Below, piece after piece: positions 18,001 through 28,412 of a stretch of DNA of 64,000 nt (its first letter is position 1; every line of letters begins with the position of its first letter). The translations under genes and the position numbers were made by a program. The notes below the pieces were generated by a model, which worked only from the letters and a program-made list of their open reading frames with translations, had not been told where the DNA came from and did not search any database. This stretch comes from Mesorhizobium sp. LHD-90 (GTDB lineage Bacteria > Pseudomonadota > Alphaproteobacteria > Rhizobiales > Rhizobiaceae): positions 288,434 through 352,433 of the forward strand of contig NZ_JAVFVV010000006.1 of NCBI RefSeq assembly GCF_030929505.1, written 5' to 3'.

Positions 18001-18762
18001 ATGGCCAGGAAACCTGATGCGGATCTGATCAACCGCAGGCTGCGCATGAATGGCGCCGGCGGAGCGCCGCCGCGTATTCCCGCGCCCAATGACGGCGAGG
18101 ACGAGCCGGGCTTCCCCTTCGAGTTCGCCATGATGGTCGGCGCGCTGATGCTCACCGTTGGCATAGGCTCCTACATCTGGTTCACCGGCGGCGAATTTTT
18201 GCCGTCCAAGGCGAACGACAACCTCGTTTCGGTCGCCGACCCTGCCTGCCGGCCCCTATGGGTTCCCGCGGCGAAGAACACACCCGGCATCGTCTGCTAC
18301 CTGACGCAACTGCCCGAGAGGCTGTGCGACCCGAAGGAGCGGGCCCATCTCTCGGCGGTGATGCGGCAGTATCGGCTCGACCGGAACGCTTTCGAGACCA
18401 ACATGCTGATCGGCGGCGTGAAGGCGGCCGCCGTCATGAAGACCCAGATGTCGACGGACGGGATCGCGGCAATGGCGTCCACCATCGGTTCGGCCGACGG
18501 CAAGCCGCCGAGCGCCGAACAGCAGGCCAAGATCGATGACCACTTCGCGACCGTCAAGAAGATGCAGGATGTCACGAAGGACTCGGTTTCCGACGCTGCG
18601 TTGACGCTCAAGCACATCCCCGACCAGGACCTGGTCGGGAAGATCCGCAATCTCGCTTTGGCCGGCTACGTCGTGAAAGGCGATTTCGGCTGGTTTCGCG
18701 ACACACTGGTGGACGATGCCTTCCGCGACCTCGGTCCGGTAGGGTCTCCCTGCAAGGGATAG
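18001..18762 (+). CDS. Hypothetical membrane-anchored protein
   Basis: A 253-aa protein with a basic N-terminus (MARKPDADLINRRLRMN), a Pro-rich linker and one transmembrane helix at about residues 40-62 (FAMMVGALMLTVGIGSYIWF). The rest is predicted to be periplasmic, helical, with four cysteines (ACRPLW, VCYL, LCDP, PCKG). No known domain was recognised; it looks like a rhizobial conserved hypothetical. It stands alone between nusB and the MFS gene. Confidence 0.7.
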   Translation: MARKPDADLINRRLRMNGAGGAPPRIPAPNDGEDEPGFPFEFAMMVGALMLTVGIGSYIWFTGGEFLPSKANDNLVSVADPACRPLWVPAAKNTPGIVCYLTQLPERLCDPKERAHLSAVMRQYRLDRNAFETNMLIGGVKAAAVMKTQMSTDGIAAMASTIGSADGKPPSAEQQAKIDDHFATVKKMQDVTKDSVSDAALTLKHIPDQDLVGKIRNLALAGYVVKGDFGWFRDTLVDDAFRDLGPVGSPCKG

Positions 18763-18872
18763 GGTCGGATCGGCCCGGCGCGTCCGGCTGTGCCATTCCT
18801 GTATGGTCTGTGCCACGATGCGCGACACCAACGCGCACAGGTAGTTTGGCCGGCCATGAACGGAATGCATCC

Positions 18873-20081
18873 ATGAACGAAACGGCTGCGGCGGAGGCCC
18901 GCCGGACCGCGATCATCCTCGCGGCGGCGCAGGCGATCGTCGGATCGGCCGCGCCGATCGCCATATCGCTCGGCGGGCTGGTCGGCTTCTACCTGCTCGG
19001 CTCCGACAAGTCGCTCGCCACCGCGCCAATCACCGGCTTCAATGTCGGCGTCGCGCTGGGCGCCTTGCCGGCGGCCGCCATCATCAAAAGCTTCGGCAAC
19101 AAGAACGGCTTTCAGCTTGGCACGGCGGTCACGGCGCTCGGCGGCCTTACGGCTACCTTCGCGCTGTTCCAGAGCGACTTCTGGCTGTTCGCCTTCGGCT
19201 TGATGGTCATCGGGCTCGGCGGGGCCTTCGTGCAGCAGTTCCGCTTCGCGGCGGCCGACAACGCCCCGCCGGAGTTCAAGGCGCGCGCCATCTCCTTCGT
19301 GCTGGCCGGCGGCATCGTCACGGCAATCCTCGGCCCGCAGATCGTGATCTTCACCCGCGAACTGCTGGCGCCGGTGATGTTCGCCGGATCCTTTGCATCG
19401 ATCCTCGCCCTTGCGGCGGCCGGGGCGATCATCCTGTCCTTCCTGCGCGCCGGCAAGCATGCCGGAGCAGCCGCTCACGCCGACGAGGCTCCGCCCCGCT
19501 CGCTCGGCGAGATCGCCAGCCAGCCGCGTTTCATCGTCGGGCTGGGCTGCGCCGTCGGCTCTTACGCGCTGATGAGTTTCGTCATGACCGGCGCGCCGCT
19601 GGCGATGGTCGGCTGTGGCTTCTCGCCGGACGAGGCGACACTCGGCATTTCCTGGCATGTGATGGCGATGTTCGGACCGAGTTTTTTCACCGGCCGCCTC
19701 ATCCACCGCTTTGGCGTCGAGCGCGTCGTGGCGTTCGGGCTGATCCTGCTGATCGCCTGCGGCGTCGTGGCGTTGTCGGGCATCGCGCTCTGGCAGTTCT
19801 GGTCGGCGCTGATCCTGCTCGGGCTCGGCTGGAATTTCGGCTTCATCGGCGCCACCGCCATGGTTTCCGCCACCTACCGGCCCTCGGAGAAGGGCAAGGT
19901 TCAGGGCATGCACGATTTCATCCTGTTCAGCTCGGTCGCCTTCGCCTCGCTGATGTCGGGCGCGGTCTACAATTCCTGGGGCTGGGAGATGCTGAACTGG
20001 ATCATCTTCCCGGTCACGATTGCCTGCCTGGTCGCGCTGCTGGTGTTGCGGATGCAGCGCGAGCAGGTGTGGGTACGTTGA
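18873..20081 (+). CDS. Major facilitator superfamily transporter
   Basis: A 402-aa polytopic membrane protein with about 12 hydrophobic helices, the size of a standard MFS carrier. It begins MNETAAAEARRTAIILAAAQAIVG; features include GSDKSLATAPITGFNVGVALGALPAA (helix 2 region), a cytoplasmic loop between the halves (about residues 205-228) and a second-half motif FFTGRLIHRFGVERV. The ATG at 18873 follows two other near ATGs and gives the best N-terminus. Substrate unknown. The decayed metallophosphoesterase begins 30 bases downstream. Confidence 0.85.
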   Translation: MNETAAAEARRTAIILAAAQAIVGSAAPIAISLGGLVGFYLLGSDKSLATAPITGFNVGVALGALPAAAIIKSFGNKNGFQLGTAVTALGGLTATFALFQSDFWLFAFGLMVIGLGGAFVQQFRFAAADNAPPEFKARAISFVLAGGIVTAILGPQIVIFTRELLAPVMFAGSFASILALAAAGAIILSFLRAGKHAGAAAHADEAPPRSLGEIASQPRFIVGLGCAVGSYALMSFVMTGAPLAMVGCGFSPDEATLGISWHVMAMFGPSFFTGRLIHRFGVERVVAFGLILLIACGVVALSGIALWQFWSALILLGLGWNFGFIGATAMVSATYRPSEKGKVQGMHDFILFSSVAFASLMSGAVYNSWGWEMLNWIIFPVTIACLVALLVLRMQREQVWVR

Positions 20082-20112
20082 CGCGGTTCGGGCTTGGGTT
20101 TGCGCGTCGCTC

Positions 20113-20617
20113 ATGTTCTTCACCGGCTGCACCCATTTCGACCACGCCGGCATCATCCGCATGGCGCGACGCCCGTTCGGCTCGGTCGACGAGATGAACG
20201 AGGCGCTGATCGAGCGCTGAAACGCCAAGGTCGGGCCGAAGGACAGTCTACCATTTGGGCGATTTCGGCTTCCTGAAGAACCAGCGGCGGCATGACGAGG
20301 TGCTCGACCGGCTGAACGGCGAGATACATCTCGTTCATGGCAACCACGACCACACGCTTACCCGCAAGCAGAAGCGCTGGGCGTCGTCGGAGAAGTATAT
20401 CGAGCTGGAAACCGCGCAGGGACGCCTCGTTCTCTTCCATTATCCGATCGAGGAATGGAACGGCCTATTTCGCGGCGCTATGCATCTGCATGTCCACACG
20501 CACCGCCCCGAGAAGGTCGGAGCGGTTGCAATCCGAAATCGCGTCAACGTCACGGTCGAGGCGTGGGACTATGCCCCGGTACATATCGATGAGATCGCGG
20601 CGGTGTGGGAGGGCTGA
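20113..20617 (+). pseudogene. Broken metallophosphoesterase (calcineurin-like) gene
   Basis: Two consecutive frames together encode one metallophosphoesterase. The first part (20113-20220) reads MFFTGCTHFDHAGIIRMARR..., ending at TGA 20218-20220 where the family expects Trp. Then a net 2-base loss near 20245 shifts into the second frame, which reads YHLGDFGFLKNQRRHDEV, IHLVHGNHDHTL and HLHVHTHRPEKV to 20617. GD, GNHD and HxHTH metal motifs survive, but the first metal Asp (usually DTHF.H) is Cys. A stop, a frameshift and a lost ligand indicate a true pseudogene rather than a sequencing error. Confidence 0.85.
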
Positions 20618-20739
20618 ATCGGCCGTGCCACTCGCGTTGAGCTAGGGTGTACTAAGAACCTGTCCGCTTCCGCCGGTTGCACGTATCGCGGGACTCGGCG
20701 ATTGATGGCACGGTTCAGCTCTTGCGGAGGAGCCTCGCC

Positions 20740-21240
20740 GTGACCGTCCGTCTTTCGAAGATCGTCATGCTGCTCTGCCTGGCGGCATTTTGCTTCCTCG
20801 TCGCCTTTGGCAACGTCACCGACTACGGCTCGAATTTCGCCTTCGTCCAGCACGTGCTGTCCATGGATACGACCTTTCCCGGCAACGCGCTGATGTATCG
20901 GTCGATCACCAGCCCGGCGCTGTGGACGGCCGGCTACTGGCTGATCATCTTCGGCGAGGCGCTGACCTGCCTGCTGTTTCTCGTCGCCGCGCTTAGCCTC
21001 TGGCGGGCGCGTCATGGCAGCGGCAAAACCTTCGACAAGGCCAAGAAATTCGCTGTGATCGCAACGACGACCGGGTTCCTGGTCTGGTATTTCGGTTTCA
21101 TGGTGATCGGCGGCGAATGGTTCGCCATGTGGCAGTCGAGCACCTGGAACGGCCAGGACGCCGCCTTCAAATTCTACATCACCATGCTGGCGGTGCTGAT
21201 CTATGTCATGCAGCCCGACGGCGACCTCGAGCAGGTCTGA
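20740..21240 (+). CDS. DUF2165 family small membrane protein
   Basis: A 166-aa integral membrane protein with four hydrophobic helices and the DUF2165-type first loop NVTDYGSNFAFVQHVLSMDTTFP, followed by the ITSPALWTAGYWLIIFGEAL helix and WQSSTWNGQDAAFKFY near the C-terminus. A GTG start at 20740 is preferred because GGAGG lies just upstream; the longer frame adds an unlikely N-terminus. The family is proteobacterial and its function is unknown. A hairpin terminator follows. Confidence 0.8.
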   Translation: MTVRLSKIVMLLCLAAFCFLVAFGNVTDYGSNFAFVQHVLSMDTTFPGNALMYRSITSPALWTAGYWLIIFGEALTCLLFLVAALSLWRARHGSGKTFDKAKKFAVIATTTGFLVWYFGFMVIGGEWFAMWQSSTWNGQDAAFKFYITMLAVLIYVMQPDGDLEQV

Positions 21241-21273
21241 TCCGGCCCCCCTTCAATTCAATCGATCTAACCG

Positions 21274-21310
21274 GATGCGCCGTTTCCCGGATGTCACGGC
21301 GGCGCATCTT
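21274..21310 (+). terminator. Possible terminator after the DUF2165 gene
   Basis: 9-bp inverted repeat GATGCGCCG (21274-21282) and CGGCGCATC (21300-21308) with a 17-base loop, followed by only a short TTTC. It could be a weak terminator or a hairpin in the hppA leader. Confidence 0.45.
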
Positions 21311-21471
21311 TCGGGTGAAAAGCGGGCGAAAACCGAACAAAACCTTGACGATAGGGGCTGACTTTCGCATACACGCCAGCGATCGGCCGGATTCCGAATA
21401 CGGAACCTCCGCTCACATCTCAACGGTCCGGGGAGGGGTTTTCCGGGCCATCCATCAGGGAAAAATCGGCA

Positions 21472-23628
21472 ATGACAATGCTTTACGTCGTCATCGCCTG
21501 CGGCCTGCTTTCCATCCTCTACGCCTTCTGGGCGACGCAGTCGGTGCTTGCATCCGACCAGGGGAACGCACGCATGCAGGAAATCGCAGGCGCCATCCGG
21601 GAAGGGGCGCAGGCTTATCTCACACGCCAATACACGACGATCGCCATCGTCGGCGTGGTGGTCTTCCTGCTCGCCTGGTGGCTGCTTTCGGGCACGGCGG
21701 CGATCGGTTTTCTGATCGGGGCGGTCCTGTCGGGCGTCGCCGGTTTCATCGGCATGCATGTTTCGGTGCGCGCCAATGTCCGCACCGCGCAGGCCGCTTC
21801 CAACAGCCTGGCCGCCGGCCTCGACATCGCCTTCAAGTCGGGCGCCATCACCGGCATGCTGGTCGCCGGTCTCGCGCTGCTCGGCGTCTCGGTCTACTAC
21901 TGGATCCTCATCGGCCCGATGGGCTACGCACCCGCCGACCGCACCGTCATCGACTCGCTGGTCGCGCTCGGCTTCGGCGCCTCGCTGATCTCCATTTTCG
22001 CCCGCCTCGGCGGCGGGATCTTCACCAAGGGCGCCGACGTCGGCGGCGATCTGGTCGGCAAGGTTGAAGCCGGCATCCCGGAGGATGACCCGCGCAACCC
22101 GGCGACCATCGCCGACAATGTCGGCGACAATGTTGGCGACTGCGCAGGCATGGCGGCAGACCTATTCGAGACCTATGCGGTGACGGTGGTCGCCACCATG
22201 GTGCTCGCCGCCATTTTCTTTGGCGCCGCCGCCAATCTCGGCGAAGTCATGCTCTATCCGCTCGCCATCTGCGGCGCCTGCATCATCACCTCGATCGTCG
22301 GCACCTTCTTCGTGAAACTCGGCGCCAACGGCTCGATCATGGGCGCGCTCTACAAGGGCCTGATCGTCACCGGCATCCTGTCCGTCGTCGGGCTGGGCGC
22401 GGCGACCTCGCTCACCATCGGCTGGGGCGACATCGGCACGGTTGGCGGCATGGCGATCACCGGCACCAACCTGTTCATCTGCGGCCTGATCGGCCTTCTG
22501 GTCACCGCGCTGATCGTGGTGATCACCGAATATTATACCGGCACCGGCAAGCGCCCGGTGGTCTCGATCGCCCAGGCGTCGGTCACCGGCCACGGCACCA
22601 ACGTCATCCAGGGCCTCGCGGTCTCGCTGGAATCGACGGCGTTGCCGGCCATCATCATCGTCGGCGGCATCATCGCCACCTTCCAGCTTGCCGGCCTTTT
22701 CGGCACGGCGATCGCAGTGACCACCATGCTCGGCCTGGCCGGCATGATCGTGGCGCTGGACGCCTTCGGCCCGGTCACCGACAATGCCGGCGGCATCGCC
22801 GAGATGTCCGGCCTGCCCAAGGAAGTGCGCCAGTCGACCGACGCGCTCGACGCGGTCGGCAACACGACGAAGGCCGTCACCAAGGGCTATGCGATCGGCT
22901 CCGCCGGCCTCGGCGCGCTGGTGCTGTTCGCTGCCTATAGCTACGATCTGCAGTTCTTCGCCGCCAAGGCGAACGAGGCGGGCTCGACGCTCTATCCTTA
23001 CTTCAAGGATATCGGCACGGTTTCCTTCGACCTGTCGAATCCCTATGTCGTCGCCGGCCTGATCTTCGGCGGCCTGATTCCGTACCTGTTCGGCGGTATC
23101 GCCATGACGGCCGTCGGCCGCGCGGCGGGTTCGATCGTTGAGGAAGTGCGCCGTCAGTTCCGCGAGGATCCGGGCATCATGAAGGGCACTTCCAAGCCCA
23201 ACTATGCCAGGGCGGTGGACCTTCTGACCAAGGCGGCGATCAAGGAGATGATCATCCCGTCGCTGCTGCCGGTGCTGGCGCCGCTCGTCGTCTATTTCGG
23301 CGTGCTGCTGATTTCCGGTTCCAAGGCGTCTGCCTTCGCGGCGCTCGGCGCCTCGCTGCTCGGCGTCATCGTCAACGGCCTGTTCGTGGCGATCTCGATG
23401 ACCTCGGGCGGCGGCGCCTGGGACAACGCGAAGAAGTCGTTTGAGGACGGCTTCATCGACAAGGACGGCCAAAAACACCTGAAGGGTTCCGAGGCGCACA
23501 AGGCGTCGGTGACGGGCGACACGGTCGGCGATCCCTACAAGGATACCGCCGGCCCGGCCGTCAATCCGGCCATCAAGATCACCAACATCGTCGCGCTGCT
23601 GCTTCTGGCCGTGCTCGCACACGGCTGA
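21472..23628 (+). CDS. hppA: K+-independent proton-translocating membrane pyrophosphatase
   Basis: This 718-aa integral membrane enzyme (about 16 helices) couples PPi hydrolysis to proton export. Signature motifs: [42 protein letters not shown] and, in the second half, the [16 protein letters not shown] segment. The position that separates the subfamilies reads GNTTKA (Lys), the mark of K+-independent H+-PPases; K+-dependent enzymes have Ala there. The C-terminal [11 protein letters not shown] and [15 protein letters not shown] motifs are intact. ATG at 21472 after about 230 bases of leader. A strong terminator follows. Confidence 0.97.
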   Translation: MTMLYVVIACGLLSILYAFWATQSVLASDQGNARMQEIAGAIREGAQAYLTRQYTTIAIVGVVVFLLAWWLLSGTAAIGFLIGAVLSGVAGFIGMHVSVRANVRTAQAASNSLAAGLDIAFKSGAITGMLVAGLALLGVSVYYWILIGPMGYAPADRTVIDSLVALGFGASLISIFARLGGGIFTKGADVGGDLVGKVEAGIPEDDPRNPATIADNVGDNVGDCAGMAADLFETYAVTVVATMVLAAIFFGAAANLGEVMLYPLAICGACIITSIVGTFFVKLGANGSIMGALYKGLIVTGILSVVGLGAATSLTIGWGDIGTVGGMAITGTNLFICGLIGLLVTALIVVITEYYTGTGKRPVVSIAQASVTGHGTNVIQGLAVSLESTALPAIIIVGGIIATFQLAGLFGTAIAVTTMLGLAGMIVALDAFGPVTDNAGGIAEMSGLPKEVRQSTDALDAVGNTTKAVTKGYAIGSAGLGALVLFAAYSYDLQFFAAKANEAGSTLYPYFKDIGTVSFDLSNPYVVAGLIFGGLIPYLFGGIAMTAVGRAAGSIVEEVRRQFREDPGIMKGTSKPNYARAVDLLTKAAIKEMIIPSLLPVLAPLVVYFGVLLISGSKASAFAALGASLLGVIVNGLFVAISMTSGGGAWDNAKKSFEDGFIDKDGQKHLKGSEAHKASVTGDTVGDPYKDTAGPAVNPAIKITNIVALLLLAVLAHG

Positions 23629-23647
23629 TCGCGGCCACCGAATGAGA

Positions 23648-23680
23648 AAGGCCCGCGGGAGCGATCCCGCGGGCCTTTTT
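23648..23680 (+). terminator. Rho-independent terminator after hppA
   Basis: 13-bp perfect arms AAGGCCCGCGGGA (23648-23660) and TCCCGCGGGCCTT (23665-23677), a 4-base loop and a T run to 23680. It lies between convergent hppA and bamE and could serve both strands. Confidence 0.9.
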
Positions 23681-23732
23681 CTTGGTTCGAGCTTGCCGAC
23701 CGTTGCTCTAAGCCGGCGACATGAGGACCGGT

Positions 23733-24233
23733 TTACTGTCCGGGCTGGCTCTGGCCCGGCAGCGTGCTCGGCATGCCGGTGGCGCCGGCCAGAATCTGGG
23801 CGATGAAATTCTGGTCCTTGCCGGCGGTCGGCGTCGTCCGCCCGATGAAGTCGAAGACCTTGCCGTCCTGCATGCCGTAGTTGGCGATGTTGGTGACACG
23901 GCCGTCGTCGCCGAAATACACGGCGAGAACCCGCTGCTCGATCAATTTCGGCTTGGCGAAGGCGGCGGCACGGTAGCGCTTCTGCGAGATGTAATAGAAC
24001 ACTTCATTGTCGAAGGTGGCGGTCGTGGACGGCGTTCCCAGCGCCAGCAGCACCTGTTCGCGGCTAGAGCCGACGGGAACGGAATCGATCTGCTGCTGGT
24101 CGATCACGTAGCCCTGGGTCAGGGTCTCGCCGGGCGACATGCTGCCGAGCGTTGACTGTGTGCAGGCTGACAGGGCCGCGATCGCGCCAACGATCCCCAT
24201 GTGACGCAGGGTCCGTCCCCTCTTGAATTCCAT
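23733..24233 (-). CDS. bamE: Outer membrane assembly lipoprotein BamE (SmpA/OmlA family)
   Basis: A 166-aa lipoprotein of the Bam complex that helps insert beta-barrel proteins into the outer membrane. The lipobox is LSAC with the lipidated Cys at residue 24 from the ATG at 24233. The SmpA/OmlA core follows: TQGYVIDQQQIDSVPVGSSREQVLLALGTPS, then FYYISQKRYRAAAFAKPKLIEQRVLAVYF and TNIANYGMQDG. An upstream ATG (24254) would add seven residues and both have weak SDs. The C-terminal Gly/Gln-rich tail (GMPSTLPGQSQPGQ) is usual in rhizobia. Confidence 0.9.
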   Translation of the reverse strand: MEFKRGRTLRHMGIVGAIAALSACTQSTLGSMSPGETLTQGYVIDQQQIDSVPVGSSREQVLLALGTPSTTATFDNEVFYYISQKRYRAAAFAKPKLIEQRVLAVYFGDDGRVTNIANYGMQDGKVFDFIGRTTPTAGKDQNFIAQILAGATGMPSTLPGQSQPGQ

Positions 24234-24369
24234 CCGCCTCAACGACAACTCCATCCTGCCTTCAGCGTCCCCGGCTGCGCTTGCGTGGCACCGCAAATCC
24301 GGTAAACCAGCTTGGGCGACGATGCAACAACACCGGCCCGCCGAAGCCGCGTGCCGGGGAGTAGCTGAA

Positions 24370-24936
24370 ATGTTCCAACGTCTGTTCGGTCGCGAACGGG
24401 CCCGCAACCGCCAGATTGTCGAGGCCCTGTATATTGAGATCGTGGCGGCGGCGCGGCGCGAGTCGCTTTTTTCCGAGTGGGACGTGCCGGACACGCCGCT
24501 CGGCCGATTCGAGATGATCGCCCTGCACATGTTCCTGGTCCAGCACCGGCTGCGCGGCGAAACCGGCGTGGCGCGCGAGATCGCGCAGGACCTAATCGAC
24601 GGTTTCTTCACCGAGGTCGAGCATTCGCTGCGCGAACTCGGCATCGGCGACATGGGCGTGCCGAAGCGCATGAAGAAGCTTGCCCGCATGTATTATGGCC
24701 GCACCATGACCTACGAAGCCGCGCTCGATTCGGACGATCGCGACGGCCTTGCCGCGGCGCTGACCCGCAATGTGCGGCCCGATCTGGCCGATTGGCCCCA
24801 GGCCGTGAACCTTGCCGACTACGCCTTCGCCGCCCGCGGCCTGTTGCGCGAACAGGCCGTCGATACGATATGTTCGGGATCGGTCGTGTTTCCGCAGCCC
24901 GACGCCGGAGACCCGTTGAAGTCCTCGGAACCATGA
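24370..24936 (+). CDS. Ubiquinol-cytochrome c chaperone (CBP3/UQCC1-like)
   Basis: A 188-aa helical protein of the ubiquinol-cytochrome c chaperone family, named after mitochondrial Cbp3, which assists cytochrome b/bc1 assembly. It reads MFQRLFGRERARNRQIVEALY, then TPLGRFEMIALHMFLVQHRLR, IAQDLIDGFFTEVEHSLRELGIGDMGVPKRMKKLARMYYGR and the C-terminal LADYAFAARGLL. ATG at 24370 with GGGAG upstream. Its stop overlaps the next start (ATGA), so it is coupled to the DUF177 gene. Confidence 0.88.
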   Translation: MFQRLFGRERARNRQIVEALYIEIVAAARRESLFSEWDVPDTPLGRFEMIALHMFLVQHRLRGETGVAREIAQDLIDGFFTEVEHSLRELGIGDMGVPKRMKKLARMYYGRTMTYEAALDSDDRDGLAAALTRNVRPDLADWPQAVNLADYAFAARGLLREQAVDTICSGSVVFPQPDAGDPLKSSEP

Positions 24937-25487
24937 GCCATCCCGTCGAAAAGAGCCCGATCAGCTTCGAGGTCAGCGTGGCGCGCCTTCCGAAAAAGGG
25001 CATGCCGGTGACCATCGAGGCGACCGAGAAGCAGCGCAAGGCGCTGGCGGACGTCCACGGGCTGGTCTCGGTGGAGCGGCTGCGCGCGGATCTGCTGGTC
25101 TCCGCCTGGAAGCGCAACGGCATCCAGGTGAAGGGGCGTGTGCAGGCCGACATCGTGCAGTCCTGCGTTGTTACCCTCGATCCGCTCCAAGCCACGGTCG
25201 ACGAGGAAGTCTCCGCCGTCTTCCTGCCGGAGGATTCGAGGCTCGGACGCGAATCGTTCGATCTCGGCGGCGAGATCATGATCGACGTCGACGGCCCCGA
25301 CAGCCCCGAGACGTTTTCCGGCGACCGCCTCGACGTCGGAGCGCTTGCGGAGGAGTTTTTCGGCCTCGGCATCGATCCTTATCCACGCAAGCACGCTACG
25401 GAACCTGCGCCGCTGCAACCGGCCGAGGCGCCCGAACCGGAGGGCGAATTGCAGAAGAAGCTCAGGCAGCTCTTCCCGAAATCCTGA
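24933..25487 (+). CDS. DUF177 (YceD) family protein
   Basis: A 184-aa cytoplasmic protein of the DUF177/YceD family, linked to 23S rRNA or ribosome function in other bacteria and usually near rpmF-plsX. The core includes VKGRVQADIVQSCVVTLDPL and the acidic segment EIMIDVDGPDSPE, with LDVGALAEEFFGLGIDPYPRK. Most family members end near LRQLFPKS-like residues, as here. The start overlaps the previous stop by four bases. rpmF is not between it and plsX, as is common in rhizobia. Confidence 0.88.
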   Translation: MSHPVEKSPISFEVSVARLPKKGMPVTIEATEKQRKALADVHGLVSVERLRADLLVSAWKRNGIQVKGRVQADIVQSCVVTLDPLQATVDEEVSAVFLPEDSRLGRESFDLGGEIMIDVDGPDSPETFSGDRLDVGALAEEFFGLGIDPYPRKHATEPAPLQPAEAPEPEGELQKKLRQLFPKS

Positions 25488-25594
25488 ATTGACGGATCGC
25501 CGCACCCGAATTCCATTGTGCGGCGGCATAAAAACGCTATTTTCCGACGGCACCCGGCAGGGGGTGGTTTGCACGAAAGCGAGACGAACAGCGC

Positions 25595-26659
25595 GTGATC
25601 AGGATTTCTATCGATGCCATGGGCGGCGACCACGGGCCATCGGTGGTTATTCCAGCGCTGGCGAAGGTCGCCAAGCGGCGGCCCGACGTCAATTTTCTGG
25701 TCTACGGCCGCACCGATGCCGTGCGCCCGGAACTCGACAAGTTCCCGGCGCTGGCTGCGGTGACGCAGTTCGTACACTGCGATGTCGCCGTGCGCATGGA
25801 CGACAAGCCGAGCCAGGCGCTTCGCCATGGCCGGTGGAAATCGTCGATGTGGCGGGCGATCGAGGCGGTGAAGAGCGGCGATTCGGATGGCTGCGTTTCG
25901 GCCGGCAACACCGGTGCGCTGATGGCCATGTCGAAATTCTGCCTTCGCACCATGGCCAATATCGAGCGGCCTGCAATCGCTGCGATCTGGCCGACGCTGC
26001 GCGGCGAGAGCGTTGTGCTCGACGTCGGCGCTACCATCGGCGCTGATTCGCACCAGTTGATCGACTTCGGTATTCTGGGCGCGGCGATGGCGCGCGCCGT
26101 CTTCGGCATAGAGCGCCCGAGCGTCGGCCTGCTCAATGTCGGCGTCGAGGAGATCAAGGGCCAGGAAGAGGTCAAGGAAGCGGGGCGCCTGCTGCGCGAC
26201 GCGAACCTGTCGTCGATGCAGTATCATGGCTTCGTCGAGGGCGACGATATCGGCAAGGGCACGGTAGACGTCGTTGTCACCGAGGGCTTTTCCGGCAACA
26301 TCGCGCTGAAGACGGCGGAGGGAACCGCGCGCCAGATCGCCGGTTATCTTCGCGCCGCGATGGGGCGGACGCTGATGGCCAAGATCGGCTATTTCTTCGC
26401 CAAGGGCGCTTTCGACCGGCTGCGCGAGAAGATGGACGTCCGCAAGGCCAATGGCGGCGTGTTCCTCGGGCTCAACGGCATCGTCGTGAAGAGCCACGGC
26501 GGAGCAGACGACGAAGGGTTCGCTTCGGCGATCGAGTTGGCATATGACATGGTCCGCAACCGGCTGCTCGACCGGATCGAGGCGGATCTCGATCTCTTCC
26601 ATGCACGGCACCCGCAGTCGGTCGCGCGCCCCGCCGCCCCGGAAGAGACCAGACAGTAG
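25595..26659 (+). CDS. plsX: Phosphate acyltransferase PlsX
   Basis: This 354-aa enzyme makes acyl-phosphate from acyl-ACP for phospholipid synthesis, acting peripherally at the membrane. It starts with the canonical [14 protein letters not shown], followed by [38 protein letters not shown] and [16 protein letters not shown]. The start is a GTG at 25595. fabH begins nine bases after the stop; plsX-fabH is a conserved operon. Confidence 0.97.
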   Translation: MIRISIDAMGGDHGPSVVIPALAKVAKRRPDVNFLVYGRTDAVRPELDKFPALAAVTQFVHCDVAVRMDDKPSQALRHGRWKSSMWRAIEAVKSGDSDGCVSAGNTGALMAMSKFCLRTMANIERPAIAAIWPTLRGESVVLDVGATIGADSHQLIDFGILGAAMARAVFGIERPSVGLLNVGVEEIKGQEEVKEAGRLLRDANLSSMQYHGFVEGDDIGKGTVDVVVTEGFSGNIALKTAEGTARQIAGYLRAAMGRTLMAKIGYFFAKGAFDRLREKMDVRKANGGVFLGLNGIVVKSHGGADDEGFASAIELAYDMVRNRLLDRIEADLDLFHARHPQSVARPAAPEETRQ

Positions 26660-26667
26660 GACGACAT

Positions 26668-27639
26668 ATGATCAGATCCGTCGTGCGCGGGGTTGGCTCG
26701 GCCCTCCCGCGTCGCATCATGAAGAACAGCGAATTCGAGGCGGCGCTCGACACGTCCGACGAATGGATCGTGCAGCGCACCGGTATCCGCCAGCGTCACA
26801 TCGCCGCCGCCGACGAGACGACCGCGTCGCTCGGCGAAGCGGCGGCGCGCGCCGCGCTCGCCGATGGCGGTCTGACCCCGGCGGATATCGACCTGATCGT
26901 GCTTGCCACCTCGACGCCGAACAATACCTTTCCGGCGACGGCGGTGGAGATCCAGCAGCGGCTCGGCATGCGCCACGGCTTCGCCTTCGATCTCCAGGCG
27001 GTGTGCAGCGGTTTCGTCTTCGCGGTTGCGACCGCCGACGGCCATATCCGCAATGGCCTGGCGAAACGCGCGCTCGTCATCGGGTCGGAGACCTTTTCAC
27101 GCATCCTCGACTGGAGCGACCGCACCACCTGCGTGCTGTTCGGCGACGGCGCCGGCGCGATGGTGCTGGAGGCGCATGAAGGCGAGGGCAGCGTTGCCGA
27201 CCGCGGCGTGCTGGCCGCCAGCCTGCGCTCCGACGGCACGCACAAGGAGAAGCTCTATGTCGACGGCGGCCCGTCGACGACGAAAACCGTAGGCCATCTG
27301 CGCATGGAAGGCCGCGAGGTGTTCAAGCATGCCGCCGGGATGATCACCGACGTGGTCGAGGGCACGTTCGCGCAGGCGGGAATCAGCGCCGAGGACCTGA
27401 CATGGTTCGTTCCGCACCAGGCCAACAAGCGCATCATCGATGCTTCGGCCAAAAAGCTCGGGATCGCGGACGAGAAGGTGGTGGTGACGGTCGATCTTCA
27501 CGGCAACACCTCCGCCGCCTCGGTACCGCTGGCGCTGGACGTGGCGGTGAAGGACGGGCGCATCCGCAAGGGCGACCTGGTGATGTTGGAGGCGATGGGC
27601 GGCGGTTTCACCTGGGGCGCGGTGCTGATCCGCTGGTAG
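26668..27639 (+). CDS. fabH: Beta-ketoacyl-ACP synthase III
   Basis: This 323-aa condensing enzyme starts fatty acid synthesis from acetyl-CoA and malonyl-ACP. The catalytic triad is intact: Cys113 (AVCSGF), His250 (PHQANKR) and Asn280 (LHGNTSAAS). Substrate region [11 protein letters not shown] and the C-terminal [13 protein letters not shown] are typical. It follows plsX and precedes ihfA. Confidence 0.98.
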   Translation: MIRSVVRGVGSALPRRIMKNSEFEAALDTSDEWIVQRTGIRQRHIAAADETTASLGEAAARAALADGGLTPADIDLIVLATSTPNNTFPATAVEIQQRLGMRHGFAFDLQAVCSGFVFAVATADGHIRNGLAKRALVIGSETFSRILDWSDRTTCVLFGDGAGAMVLEAHEGEGSVADRGVLAASLRSDGTHKEKLYVDGGPSTTKTVGHLRMEGREVFKHAAGMITDVVEGTFAQAGISAEDLTWFVPHQANKRIIDASAKKLGIADEKVVVTVDLHGNTSAASVPLALDVAVKDGRIRKGDLVMLEAMGGGFTWGAVLIRW

Positions 27640-27783
27640 TTTTCTTTTCAGTGGAACGATGTCGCGGCGCCCCGCGCAGCGCAGCGCCGTTGCCTCTGGT
27701 GCATGAATCGCGGTCGGTCGCTGTTTTCCCATCAATGTTTGAACCGATTTGAATTCATTTACGCGAACCGGCCGGTTCGGTTC

Positions 27784-27812
27784 TTGACCTCATCTAGGCA
27801 ATTTCCTAACGT
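27784..27812 (+). promoter_or_regulatory. Possible sigma-70 promoter for ihfA
   Basis: TTGACC (27784-27789) and TAACGT (27807-27812) are separated by 17 bases, 41 bases before the ihfA ATG. The -35 is good and the -10 poor, so this is tentative. Confidence 0.35.
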
Positions 27813-27852
27813 CCTGCGGCTCCGAGGATGGCGGATAGAGGACGGGAAAGTC

Positions 27853-28182
27853 ATGGCGGGAAAGACACTTACGCGCGCCGATCTGTCCGAGGCCGTCTAC
27901 CGCAAGGTAGGGCTTTCCCGCACCGAGTCCGCCGAACTGGTGGAGGCGGTGCTCGACGAAATCTGCGAGGCGATCGTGCGCGGCGAGACGGTGAAGCTGT
28001 CTTCCTTCGCCACTTTCCACGTGCGCGGCAAGAACGAGCGCATCGGCCGCAATCCGAAGACCGGCGAGGAGGTTCCGATCCTGCCCCGGCGCGTGATGAC
28101 CTTCAAGGCCTCGAATGTCCTGAAGAGCCGCATCCTGCGAGCGCATCAAACGAAGTCCAAGGTCAAGCAGACAGCCCCTTAG
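27853..28182 (+). CDS. ihfA: Integration host factor subunit alpha
   Basis: A 109-aa DNA-bending nucleoid protein that pairs with IhfB. It has the IHF/HU fold: [34 protein letters not shown], the [12 protein letters not shown] strand, and the beta arm [25 protein letters not shown] with the intercalating Pro. The ATG at 27853 is chosen because an upstream in-frame extension would add 50 untypical residues. It precedes the MerR gene, as in other rhizobia. IHF also assists tyrosine-integrase recombination, relevant to the element at 30.1 kb. Confidence 0.96.
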   Translation: MAGKTLTRADLSEAVYRKVGLSRTESAELVEAVLDEICEAIVRGETVKLSSFATFHVRGKNERIGRNPKTGEEVPILPRRVMTFKASNVLKSRILRAHQTKSKVKQTAP

Positions 28183-28412
28183 AATTCGTCTCGCAACCCG
28201 CGAGAGCGGGAGCGCAAACGGGAATTTCCGCGCTTCCAATGGCTGGAAGGCGTATCATTTCGCTCTAACGGTTGACGACCGGCGCATCGCGTCGCGCGCC
28301 TCTTGAAATCACGTCCACAAAGGACTGAAATGAATCGCGAATCGGTTCGGCCAGCCGGATGCCGCCGACGCGCTCCGGTCATCCGTCCTGACGGCAGACC
28401 GGAAGGTGACCC

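Noticed and set aside
18666..20228. Long frame antisense to the MFS gene
   Set aside because: Arg/Asp/Gln-rich shadow, no domains; the MFS frame has membrane helices.
22162..23622. Frame antisense to hppA
   Set aside because: Charged repetitive translation; the hppA motifs are on the opposite strand.
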